Assembly (NCBI GenBank): GCA_900765575.1
Contig: CAAFRW010000236.1
Coordinates: forward strand, 1-6,823
Direction of reading: 5' to 3'
Length of the DNA stretch: 6,823 bases
DNA from: Bacteroidaceae bacterium
GTDB lineage: Bacteria; Bacteroidota; Bacteroidia; Bacteroidales; Bacteroidaceae
The translations under genes and the position numbers were made by a program. The notes below the pieces were generated by a model. That model was not told the DNA's origin, ran no database searches, and saw nothing but the letters and a program-made list of their open reading frames with translations. The first letter of the stretch is position 1. Every line of letters starts with the position of its first letter. This document shows, piece by piece, positions 1 to 6,823 of the stretch.

Positions 1-1
1 C

Positions 2-1078
2 ATAGAGCCGGAGACAACACTGATTATTTTTGACGAAATCCAGCAGAGTAATAAAGCTCTTAACAGTCTGAAATATTTTTGCGAGGATGCGCCGCAGTAT
101 CACATCATGGCAGCCGGTTCTCTGTTAGGAGTATCTCTCTCGCAAGGGGATTCTTTTCCGGTCGGCAAAGTGGAATTTCTGAATATGTACCCTGTAACGT
201 TTCGGGAATTTCTATGTGCGGACAATCCGCAGATGTACGAATATCTGGATACACTCATCGATATCGGCCCCTTGCCGGAAATTGTTATGGGAAAAGTATC
301 CGAATCTTGGAGACGCTATCAGGTATGCGGCGGAATGCCGGCTGCAGTGACTGCTTTGTTGGCGAATCAGGGAATCGAAGAAGTGGAGAATAGGTTACGT
401 GAGATACTAACAGCTTATTCACTCGATTTTGCCAAACATGCCCCGGCAAAAGATATTCCCCGAATTACGGCAATTTGGAATTCCATACCGTCACAGTTGG
501 CGAAAGAAAATCGAAAGTTCCTATATAGGCTGGTTAAAACCGGAGCGCGGGCACGAGAATATGAAGATGGATTATTGTGGCTTCAGCATGCAGGGCTGAT
601 GTACAGGGTATTTTGCTCGTCAAAGCCCGGATTACCGTTGAGTGCCTATGATGATATTTCTGCATTCAAAATTTACCTTTGCGACGCAGGACTGCTTAGA
701 GTTATGGCGCAACTTCCGACAGAAGTATTTTGGTTGGACAATCCGCTTTACGCCGAGTTTAAGGGAGCGATGGCTGAAAATATGATATTGCAATCCCTCA
801 TTCCTCAATTGGAGGTAATGCCGAGGTATTGGGTTTCTGAGGGAACAGCCGAAGTTGATTTTTTGTTACAGTATGGCTTGTCACTTTCTCCGGTTGAAGT
901 AAAGTCCGGTACAAATCTTAATGGCAAGAGTCTGGGAATCTATATCAAACAATACAGCCCGGAGATAGTTCTGCGCTATTCCATGAACAATCTCCGGAAG
1001 GATGGTATAATCCTCAATATCCCTCTCTTTTTGGCTGATTGGACCGGGAAATTGCTGAAAATCAATGCGAAGAAATAA
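2..1078 (+). CDS. AAA+ ATPase with C-terminal DUF4143 domain (5' end missing)
   Basis: The reading frame is already open at base 2 and ends with TAA at 1076-1078, so the start and the Walker A motif lie outside the window. The first visible residues give a Walker B strand, TLIIFDEIQ, with the acidic pair at bases 32-37. A sensor-1-like stretch, MAAGSLLG, follows at 107-130. The later part matches the DUF4143 module: KTGARAREYEDGLLWLQHAG is typical of this family. Near the C-terminus, counting from the Met at 107, D251, E264 and K266 (VDFLL...PVEVKSG) form a PD-(D/E)xK nuclease-like signature. The family (AAA_14 plus DUF4143) is common and often multicopy in Bacteroidales; its cellular role and substrate are not established, though a DNA-related ATPase or nuclease role is often supposed. 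The Met at 107 is internal, not the true start, because conserved sequence continues upstream of it. The gene is convergent with mtgA, 47 bp away. Confidence 0.9.
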   Translation: MEPETTLIIFDEIQQSNKALNSLKYFCEDAPQYHIMAAGSLLGVSLSQGDSFPVGKVEFLNMYPVTFREFLCADNPQMYEYLDTLIDIGPLPEIVMGKVSESWRRYQVCGGMPAAVTALLANQGIEEVENRLREILTAYSLDFAKHAPAKDIPRITAIWNSIPSQLAKENRKFLYRLVKTGARAREYEDGLLWLQHAGLMYRVFCSSKPGLPLSAYDDISAFKIYLCDAGLLRVMAQLPTEVFWLDNPLYAEFKGAMAENMILQSLIPQLEVMPRYWVSEGTAEVDFLLQYGLSLSPVEVKSGTNLNGKSLGIYIKQYSPEIVLRYSMNNLRKDGIILNIPLFLADWTGKLLKINAKK

Positions 1079-1086
1079 ATTTAATA

Positions 1087-1137
1087 GAGCTAGTTGAGCT
1101 ATGTGGGTATTGATAACTCTAGTTCTCATGATTTTTT
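1087..1137 (+). terminator. weak candidate terminator between convergent genes
   Basis: Bases 1087-1095 can pair with 1115-1125 as nine base pairs, with one G-U pair and a two-base bulge, around a 19-base loop. A run of six T follows at 1132-1137, inside the 3' end of mtgA. The position just after the ATPase stop codon fits a terminator for that gene, but the stem is imperfect and there is a gap between stem and T run. This is a tentative call. Confidence 0.22.
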
Positions 1138-1911
1138 CGAGTTCTTTTTCTTCTTGGTAGCCGTTGTATTCTTCTCTACAGGTGGGAATTTCGGCACGCA
1201 ATTCATCAGGTACAGAATCTTTTTCTGGCGTTTTAGCATGTAAGCCGAAGGCTTGGCCGAGTTAAAGCGAATCGGGTTAGGCAGGGAAGCCGCTATCAGC
1301 GCACACTCTCCACGAGTCAGCTTTTTGGCTGTGGTATGGAAGTGATACTTTGCCGTCACCTCCGCGCCGTAGAGTCCGTAGCCCATTTCAATGGAATTCA
1401 GGTACACCTCCATGATACGTTCTTTCGACCAAAGCAGTTCTATTAAGGTAGTAAAGTACACTTCGAACCCTTTGCGCACCCACGACGATTGCGGCCATAG
1501 GAAAACATTCTTTGCCGTTTGCTGGCTAATGGTGCTGGCACCCCGGTGTTTCTTGCGGGTAGAGTTCTCCTTCATGGCTTTCTCTATTTCCTCGAAATCG
1601 AAACCATGATGCTCGGCAAACCGATTATCCTCCGAGGCAATCACAGCCATAGGCAGGTGCGGCGAAATTTCGTCCAGCGGCACCCATTTGTGTTTCCATA
1701 CCACTCTCTCGCCCGAAGTCACCTGTTGCACACTGCGGATAAACATCAACGGGGTGACGTATACCGGTACAAAACGGTAAATGACCACCATGGCAATGGT
1801 AGAGAAGAAAAAGAAGAGGAGGAGGTTACGTGCCACACGTCCGATTCTCTTTTTCAGCGACCTCTTTGTTGGAACCGGAGCATTCTCTTCCGTTTCGCTT
1901 CCTGTTTTCAT
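1126..1911 (-). CDS. mtgA: monofunctional biosynthetic peptidoglycan glycosyltransferase (GT51)
   Basis: The 261-residue protein polymerises lipid II into glycan strands at the outer face of the inner membrane, without a transpeptidase domain. A basic cytoplasmic N-terminus (residues 1-28) is followed by one membrane anchor at about 29-47. The GT51 motifs are in order: IASEDNRFAEHHGFD at 91-105, where E94 corresponds to the catalytic glutamate; RGASTISQQTAKN at 123-135; a membrane-associated stretch around 140-160; KERIMEVYLNSIEMG at 163-177, with the second conserved glutamate at 168; and the downstream ALIAASLPNP at 204-213. Length fits the monofunctional family and there is no room for a penicillin-binding domain, so it is not a class A PBP. 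The C-terminal 20 residues are lysine-rich and low in complexity. The ATG at 1909-1911 is chosen because it precedes the basic region and anchor and follows a well-placed -7 element. It is divergent from hisS and convergent with the upstream ATPase gene, so it is probably a single-gene unit. Confidence 0.93.
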   Translation of the reverse strand: MKTGSETEENAPVPTKRSLKKRIGRVARNLLLFFFFSTIAMVVIYRFVPVYVTPLMFIRSVQQVTSGERVVWKHKWVPLDEISPHLPMAVIASEDNRFAEHHGFDFEEIEKAMKENSTRKKHRGASTISQQTAKNVFLWPQSSWVRKGFEVYFTTLIELLWSKERIMEVYLNSIEMGYGLYGAEVTAKYHFHTTAKKLTRGECALIAASLPNPIRFNSAKPSAYMLKRQKKILYLMNCVPKFPPVEKNTTATKKKKNSKKS

Positions 1912-1939
1912 TCTATACGGAATCTGTATTTTGGGCCGA

Positions 1940-1967
1940 CAAAAGTAGTCATAAATCTAACATGCAA
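1940..1967 (-). promoter_or_regulatory. putative mtgA promoter (Bacteroides -7 type)
   Basis: Read on the minus strand, 1947-1940 is TACTTTTG followed by T, a full match to the Bacteroides -7 consensus TAnnTTTG plus pyrimidine. A TTG at 1967-1965 is the best -33 candidate, but the 17-base spacing is a little short of the usual 19-21. Transcription would begin roughly 7 bases past the element, giving a leader of about 20-25 bases before the mtgA ATG. Confidence 0.55.
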
Positions 1968-2023
1968 GGGCATGGAAAGTTCAATTCTTTACACTCCATT
2001 CCTTAATTAATAACTGTTTCGTA

Positions 2024-2053
2024 TTCGTTCCTTCCATAAAATGTTTAACTTTG
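2024..2053 (+). promoter_or_regulatory. putative hisS promoter (Bacteroides -7 type)
   Basis: TAACTTTG at 2046-2053, followed by C, matches the Bacteroides -7 consensus TAnnTTTG plus pyrimidine exactly. The -33 element is poor: the nearest candidate is TTCG at 2024-2027, 18 bases upstream. The expected start near 2060 leaves a leader of about 25 bases before the hisS ATG at 2086. The element lies about 100 bp from the oppositely oriented mtgA -7 element. Confidence 0.55.
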
Positions 2054-2085
2054 CGCTCCAATAATGTAACAAATCATTCAGAATT

Positions 2086-3453
2086 ATGGCAGCAAAACCA
2101 AGTATTCCGAAAGGAACCCGTGATTTCTCGCCTTTGGAGATGGCGAAACGTAACTATATATTCAGCACCATTCGCGAAGTCTTCCATCTATATGGATTTC
2201 AGCAGATAGAGACTCCCTCTATGGAAAATCTTTCCACACTGATGGGGAAATATGGAGACGAAGGGGATAAGCTTTTGTTCAAAATACAGAACTCGGGCGA
2301 TTACTTTTCGGGCCTTACCGACGAAGAACTTCTTTCGCGTAATGCGGCAAAGCTGGCAAGCAAATTCTGTGAAAAAGGGTTGCGTTACGACCTTACCGTA
2401 CCCTTTGCCCGCTATGTGGTGATGCACCGCGAAGAGCTCACCTTCCCTTTCAAACGTTATCAAATCCAACCGGTGTGGAGAGCCGACCGTCCGCAGAAAG
2501 GACGTTATCGTGAATTCTACCAGTGCGATGCCGATGTGGTGGGAAGCGATTCGTTGCTGAACGAGGTGGAACTGGTACAAATGATTGATGCCGTGTTTAC
2601 CCGTTTCGGTGTACGCGTGGCCATTAAGATTAATAACCGCAAAATCCTTTCCGGTATTGCCGAAATCATCGGTGAAGCCGATAAAATAGTGGACATCACA
2701 GTTGCCATTGACAAGCTCGATAAGATTGGCTTGGAGAACGTGAATGCCGAATTGGCATCGAAAGGTATCTCGCAGGAAGCCATAGATAAATTGCAGCCGA
2801 TTATCCTGTTGAGCGGTACGAACGAAGAGAAGTTAACCACTCTGAAACAGGTGCTTGCTTCCAGCGAAACCGGGCTGAAAGGGGTGGAAGAGAGCGAATT
2901 CATTCTCCACACTGTAGCCGGACTGGGTATTCATAGCGAAGTGGAGCTGGATTTGACTCTGGCCCGCGGATTGAACTACTATACCGGAGCCATCTTCGAA
3001 GTGAAAGCGTTGGATGTGCAGATAGGCAGTATCAGTGGTGGCGGACGTTATGATAACCTGACCGGAGTATTTGGCATGGCCGGAGTTTCGGGGGTAGGTA
3101 TTTCATTTGGTGCCGACCGAATTTTCGATGTATTGAACCAGTTGGATTTATATCCGAAAGAAGCCGTAAACGGAACGCAACTTCTGTTTGTAAACTTCGG
3201 AGAGAAGGAAGCCGCTTATTGTCTTCCTATTCTGGCGCAGGCACGTGCTGCCGGAATCCGTGCGGAAATCTATCCCGATGCGGCTAAGATGAAGAAACAG
3301 ATGAGCTATGCCAACGATAAAAACGTTCCTTTTGTTGCGATTGTAGGAGAGAATGAAATGCTTGCCGGACAAGTGCAGCTGAAGAATATGCTCACCGGCG
3401 AACAGAGTATGGTAGATGCCGACACCTTATTAAATAAGGTACTCGGAAAGTAA
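2086..3453 (+). CDS. hisS: histidyl-tRNA synthetase
   Basis: The 455-residue cytoplasmic class II synthetase charges tRNA-His with histidine using ATP. Visible family landmarks, in order: PKGTRDFSP at 8-16; motif 1 around 23-44 ending in ETP; YDLTVPFARY at 101-110; motif 2 and its loop at about 124-150 (QPVWRADRPQKGRYREFYQC), with R132 as the ATP-contacting arginine; an insertion domain from about 175 to 285; the histidine-A motif LARGLNYYTGAIFE at 292-305, with R294 at the position of the catalytic arginine; the histidine-B motif SISGGGRYDNL at 315-325; motif 3 GVGISFGADRI at 336-346; and an anticodon-binding domain from about 364 to the end. It is about 30 residues longer than the E. coli enzyme. 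All key residues are present, so it should be active; HisZ is unlikely since both histidine motifs are intact. The start ATG directly precedes the conserved N-terminus and sits about 30 bases after a -7 element. It is transcribed alone, divergent from mtgA and closed by a strong terminator. Confidence 0.97.
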   Translation: MAAKPSIPKGTRDFSPLEMAKRNYIFSTIREVFHLYGFQQIETPSMENLSTLMGKYGDEGDKLLFKIQNSGDYFSGLTDEELLSRNAAKLASKFCEKGLRYDLTVPFARYVVMHREELTFPFKRYQIQPVWRADRPQKGRYREFYQCDADVVGSDSLLNEVELVQMIDAVFTRFGVRVAIKINNRKILSGIAEIIGEADKIVDITVAIDKLDKIGLENVNAELASKGISQEAIDKLQPIILLSGTNEEKLTTLKQVLASSETGLKGVEESEFILHTVAGLGIHSEVELDLTLARGLNYYTGAIFEVKALDVQIGSISGGGRYDNLTGVFGMAGVSGVGISFGADRIFDVLNQLDLYPKEAVNGTQLLFVNFGEKEAAYCLPILAQARAAGIRAEIYPDAAKMKKQMSYANDKNVPFVAIVGENEMLAGQVQLKNMLTGEQSMVDADTLLNKVLGK

Positions 3454-3477
3454 GCAAAAAGGAAGTTTAGTCTTTTT

Positions 3478-3543
3478 TCCGTAGTTGCGAAAATATTCTT
3501 CCGCAGTTGCAGAGTATTATCTCCGTAACTGCGGAAATTTTAT
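3478..3543 (+). repeat. three tandem imperfect 22-bp repeats after hisS
   Basis: Copies begin with TCCG at 3478, 3500 and 3522, an exact 22-base period. Each carries a core like TCCGTAGTTGC in its first 11 bases followed by an AT-rich half. By direct comparison copies 1 and 3 agree at about 17 of 22 positions, and copies 1 and 2 mainly over the core. Because the core is nearly self-complementary (copy 3 reads TCCGTAACTGC), copies 2 and 3 make the terminator stem. Confidence 0.7.
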
Positions 3544-3549
3544 TTTATC
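3499..3549 (+). terminator. rho-independent terminator of hisS
   Basis: TTCCGCAGTTGC at 3499-3510 pairs with GTAACTGCGGAA at 3525-3536, twelve pairs including one G-U. After one mismatch the stem continues with GAG/CTC (3512-3514 with 3521-3523) around a six-base loop. A T-rich tail, ATTTTATTTTATC, follows at 3537-3549. It lies about 45 bases after the hisS stop codon in the right orientation and isolates hisS from the SusC gene. Confidence 0.85.
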
Positions 3550-3770
3550 ACACCCAACTTAAAAAACATAAGTGTAGTGTTCCTCTTTCAGTTCTCAGTC
3601 TCTTCTCTTTCAGCTGATGCCACCTGTGGGTAGTTGATGAACGACTGAACTATTTATCTTGGGAAGGATGGGGTTATTTAAATGAAAGTGATGTACTTAC
3701 TACTATTTCGTTTTTATATCTATTGGTACGGCCTACTCTTTCCGCATTAATATTTATACTTTTCTTTTTG
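3550..3770. other. non-coding stretch without recognised features
   Basis: No conserved protein, RNA gene or convincing promoter was seen here. The only repeat noticed is the nine-base CTCTTTCAG at 3583-3591 and again at 3605-3613, 22 bases apart. A 22-codon open frame, 3682-3750, encodes a hydrophobic peptide but has no support beyond being open. The region may hold upstream control sites for the SusC gene. Confidence 0.5.
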
Positions 3771-3775
3771 AATAG

Positions 3776-3806
3776 TTGCTCGAAAAGAAAAAAAACGTTT
3801 AATTTG
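3776..3806 (+). promoter_or_regulatory. putative promoter of the SusC-like gene
   Basis: TTAATTTG at 3799-3806, followed by T, matches the Bacteroides -7 consensus TAnnTTTG at seven of eight positions. TTG at 3776-3778 lies 20 bases upstream, the expected place for the -33 element. The spacer contains a run of eight A at 3788-3795. The predicted start falls near 3812-3816, leaving a leader of about 80 bases that begins with the inverted repeat at 3813-3850. Confidence 0.5.
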
Positions 3807-3818
3807 TAGTGTACAAAT
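3802..3818. promoter_or_regulatory. 17-bp dyad over the -7 element, possible operator
   Basis: ATTTGTA at 3802-3808 and TACAAAT at 3812-3818 are perfect inverted 7-base arms around GTG. The dyad covers most of the predicted -7 element and the start site, where a dimeric repressor would block polymerase. No regulator gene is visible in the window, so the function is inferred from symmetry and position only. Confidence 0.35.
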
Positions 3819-3850
3819 CACCTTATAAGTAGATAAAATAGGTGATTTGT
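3813..3850. repeat. 11-bp perfect inverted repeat in the SusC gene leader
   Basis: ACAAATCACCT at 3813-3823 is the exact reverse complement of AGGTGATTTGT at 3840-3850, with a 16-base AT-rich spacer. If transcription starts near 3813, the RNA would carry this hairpin at its very 5' end, where such stems can protect mRNA. There is no T run after it, so it is not a standard terminator. Its left arm shares ACAAAT with the dyad at 3802-3818. Confidence 0.6.
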
Positions 3851-3895
3851 AACCTTTTAACTTTAAATACATATTTACTAAAACATCTAATTAAC

Positions 3896-6823
3896 ATGAA
3901 AAACCGAGAATTTGCATGTTCCTTAGGAAAACGCTCACATCTCTTAAAGTGTGCTTCCTGGGGATTGTTGACAACTGTGTTGTCTTTTGCCGCTCCGCAA
4001 CAAATAAATGCGTGGGGGGGGGGTAAAATCTACTGAATCTCAAATCGTTAATCAAACAAAATCCGTAACCGGCACCATTTTAGACGAAACCGGTGAACCT
4101 CTAATCGGCGTATCGGTATTGGTACAGGGAACCACTACCGGAACAGTTACCGATATGGACGGTAAATTTTCTCTTCCCAATGTCCCGGCCAATGCAACAC
4201 TTATTATTTCTTATATTGGCTATCAAACGCAAAACATAAAGGTAGGTAGCCAAAGTACTTTCTCTGTTACGATGAAACCGGACAACCAAGTGTTGGACGA
4301 GGTAGTTGTAGTAGGATACGGTGTGGTAAAGAAATCCGATTTAACGGGTTCGGTAGGTAGTGTCAAGTCGGAAACGCTGACCGCGAAAGGAGCTACTTCA
4401 GTAATGGAGAGTTTGCAGGGACAGGTTGCCGGTGTAAATATTACCCAGTCGTCGAGCCGTGCGGGCGACGGATTTAATATTCAGATTCGTGGAAAGAGTT
4501 CTATGAACGAAGATAGCAAGCCGTTGTATGTTATCGACGGAGTAGTATGCGACAACATGGATTTCCTGAATCCGATGGATATAGAGAAGGTGGACGTACT
4601 GAAAGATGCTTCTTCTACTGCTATCTACGGTTCGCGTGCCACAAATGGTGTGGTCATGATTACTACGAAGAAGGGCGAAAGTGCTTCCGGTTCGGCTAAA
4701 GCAACTGTCAGTTACGATGGTTACTATGGCGTGAAGAAAACAGCTAATATGCCCGATTTCATGAGTGGAGACGAATATACACAATATCGTTTCAGCCGTT
4801 ATCTGACGGAGTCGGTGAATACGGCAACCGGTTTGACTGCTTGGGAAATGAAAGCCAGTGATTTGACTAAATTCTGGTGCAACGACAGTCCGGTGATTAA
4901 ACAAATGTATCTGGACCATAATTACACAGATTGGCCTGATTTGGTTACCCGGGACGGTTCCCAGCAAAATCATTTTATCAACATCTCCGGTAATGCCAAG
5001 GATATCAGTTACCGTGTAGGTTTAGGATATCAGAATGAAGAGGGCGTTTTGTATGATAATTATGAACGTTGGAACATCAAGGGTGCGGCCGACCATAAGA
5101 TTTCAGAGCAACTCTCTGCCGGATTTTCCGCAAACTTGGCTACTTCGATGAAAAAGTATGGAAGCCAGAACTCCGTAAATAACGGGTTCTTGATGAACCC
5201 CACAATGGCGGCCTATTATTGGGAAGGCGAAAATGCCGGAGAACCGATATTTCAGCCGGGTAAAGACGCTGTACTATATCCCAATGGCGGTGGTCCGACT
5301 TCTACCATTAATCCTTTGGTAGACCGGGACAACTCGAAAGACGATACACGTACCTATAACGCTATGGCCAACGTCTATCTGCAATATAGCCCTATTAAGG
5401 AAGTTATTTTGAAGACTACTTTCTCGCCGATGTATCAGAAGTCACGTCACGGAATCTTTTATGGTGCCGACACCCAAGTACGTGGTGGTAATGGCAATCA
5501 GGCGGAAGATTCTCAGGATGAAACCTTCTCTTATACATGGGATACACAGGCTAATTTCATCAAAAGTTTCGGTGACCACAGTCTGAATGTATTGGGCTTG
5601 TTCTCCGTGTACCAACAACGGGAAGAAGGTAACTATATGAAAGTAACGAATATGCCGTTCGATGTGGATTGGCATAATATGGGTTCGGGTACCATTGAAA
5701 GCCGTTCCAGCTATTACCGGAAAATATCCATGCTTTCGTATGTAGCTCGTATCAATTACTCGTATAAAGGAAAATATCTGTTAACAGTGTCATCCCGTTG
5801 GGACGGAAGCTCCAAGTTTGCGAAAGATGACCGTTGGGGAATGTTCCCGTCGGCAGCTTTGGCATGGCGTATGTCGGAAGAGGACTTTATGAAACCGGCG
5901 TCCGACTGGTTGAGTAACCTGAAACTTCGTTTGAGCTATGGCGTAACCGGTAACAATGCCGGAGTAGGACCGTATGACACACAATCGCTGGCTAACATAA
6001 AATACTATTACAACTTTGGTAACTCGGTGGCAAACGGATATGGCTATTCAATGGCTAACTCTGAGTTGACATGGGAAAAGACGACAGAGTTGAACTTGGG
6101 TGTGGACTTCGGTTTCTTTAATAACCGTATTTCCGGTTCTGTGGATGTGTACAACAAAACTTCCAAAGACTTGCTGATGGAAATGGATACCCCGTTTGAA
6201 TTGGGCTCTGCTACAGGTTCTATTTATAGTAATGTAGGAAAGGTGAATAACCGTGGTATTGAAATCCAGTTGAATACGGTAAACTATCGTAATAAAGACT
6301 GGAACTGGGAAACGAACTTCTCTTTTGCCCGCAATATCAATGAGATAAAAGAACTGAATGGTGAAAAAGAGGATTTGGTAGGTAATAAATGGTTTATCGG
6401 TCAGCCGATTGATGTGATTTACGGTTACAAACATTTAGGTATTTGTACACGCGAACAGGCACAAGCCTATGCGCAGGACGCTACCAAAAAGACGAAGTTT
6501 ACCGAGGGAACCATGGTTGTATGGGATAAAACAGGAGAAGGCACTATAGATGCTTCGGACAGAACCATCCTAGGACATTGCGCTCCTACCTGGACCGGCA
6601 GTATGACTTCTAATCTGACTTACAAGAATATTGATTTCTCTTTCAGTATTTACACCAGTCAGGGAGGCTATGTATACTCTCCGTTTATGCGTGAATTCGG
6701 TCGTTACGGCTCGCGAGGAACTCAACATATCAAACTGGACTATTATATTCCTGACGGTGCACCGATTTTGGGTGCCGACGGTAATGTAACCACTCAACAA
6801 GGTACTCACTACGGTGCGTTTCC
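3896..6823 (+). CDS. SusC/RagA-family TonB-dependent transporter, frameshifted at G10, 3' end missing
   Basis: SusC-type proteins are outer-membrane beta-barrels that, with a SusD lipoprotein lid, import glycans or peptides using TonB energy. The ATG at 3896 begins a signal peptide: a basic stretch, a hydrophobic core around residues 19-33, and a likely cleavage near QINA at 36-39. As written, this frame ends at TGA 4034-4036 after 46 codons. The other frame, open from the G tract to base 6823, carries the transporter. With one G removed, numbering gives a carboxypeptidase-D-like regulatory domain at about 56-127 (SVTGTILDETGEPLIGVSV), a TonB-box region LDEVVVVGYG at 133-142, the plug domain with FNIQIRG, YVIDG and DVLKDASSTAIYGSRATNGV, then barrel strands. 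About 975 residues are in view; families usually run near 1000, so little is missing. There is no STN domain between signal and regulatory domain, so direct control through a FecR-type anti-sigma factor is not expected. No further stops or shifts occur after the tract. The substrate cannot be told from the sequence. Confidence 0.88.
4014..4023 (+). repeat. G10 homopolymer tract at the frameshift point
   Basis: Ten consecutive G lie right after the signal-peptide coding region. Upstream codons are in the frame of base 3896; the conserved transporter is in the frame of base 4029. Nine G (or twelve) would read TGG GGG GGG GTA AAA TCT and join them as W-G-G-V-K-S; ten or eleven do not. Long G runs are classic sites of slipped-strand replication errors and also of sequencing errors. 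Confidence 0.95.

Noticed and set aside
1519..2010. A 163-codon plus-strand open frame opposite mtgA.
   Set aside because: It is antisense to conserved GT51 motifs, has low-complexity charged stretches and runs across the mtgA promoter.
3682..3750. A 22-codon hydrophobic open frame starting MKVMYLLLFRF.
   Set aside because: It is short, in AT-rich DNA where hydrophobic codons arise by chance, and no promoter or conserved feature supports it.
3842..4036. A longer version of the signal-peptide frame from a GTG at 3842.
   Set aside because: It would start inside the leader hairpin and add residues before a normal basic signal-peptide N-terminus; the ATG at 3896 is better.
4398..4973. A 191-codon open frame on the minus strand.
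   Set aside because: It lies entirely opposite the conserved plug and early barrel of the SusC gene and resembles no protein family; it is a shadow of that gene.
3896..6823. The SusC gene as an old pseudogene.
   Set aside because: The only defect is one base in a homopolymer; over 900 following codons are open and keep the family motifs.
1..6823. CRISPR arrays, tRNA or rRNA genes, insertion sequences.
   Set aside because: No regular repeat-spacer pattern, cloverleaf, rRNA-like sequence or transposase was seen on either strand.

Overview
The window looks like a chromosomal segment from a Bacteroides-type gut bacterium (order Bacteroidales). Three things point there: a SusC/RagA-type TonB-dependent transporter, a DUF4143-family AAA ATPase, and promoters that match the Bacteroides -7 consensus (TAnnTTTG) with AT-rich leaders lacking strong Shine-Dalgarno sites.

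Layout. (1) Bases 2-1078, + strand: the 3' part of an AAA+ ATPase with a C-terminal DUF4143/nuclease-like domain; its Walker A end lies before the window. (2) Bases 1126-1911, - strand: a complete monofunctional peptidoglycan glycosyltransferase (mtgA), convergent with the ATPase. (3) Bases 2086-3453, + strand: complete histidyl-tRNA synthetase (hisS), divergent from mtgA; the 174-bp gap holds a -7-like element for each gene. (4) Bases 3454-3895: a gene-poor region with a strong hisS terminator built from three 22-bp repeats, about 220 bp with no recognisable feature, then a putative promoter with a 17-bp dyad over its -7 element and an 11-bp inverted repeat at the predicted transcript start. 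(5) Bases 3896-6823, + strand: a SusC-like outer-membrane transporter that runs off the right end.

The most notable point is in the SusC gene. Its start codon and signal peptide (from 3896) are in a different frame from the rest of the protein. The frame changes exactly at a run of ten G residues (4014-4023), just after the predicted signal-peptide cleavage region. As written, translation from 3896 stops after 46 codons; nine or twelve G would give one continuous secreted transporter. Everything after the tract is open and well conserved to the end of the window, so this looks like a slippage (phase-variation) switch, or a sequencing or assembly error in the homopolymer, rather than an old decayed gene.

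The genes do not form one pathway. mtgA (cell wall) and hisS (translation) are housekeeping genes; the SusC gene probably begins a nutrient-uptake locus whose SusD partner and any enzymes would lie beyond the right end. The ATPase is a family often found in multiple copies in Bacteroides, with no clear role.
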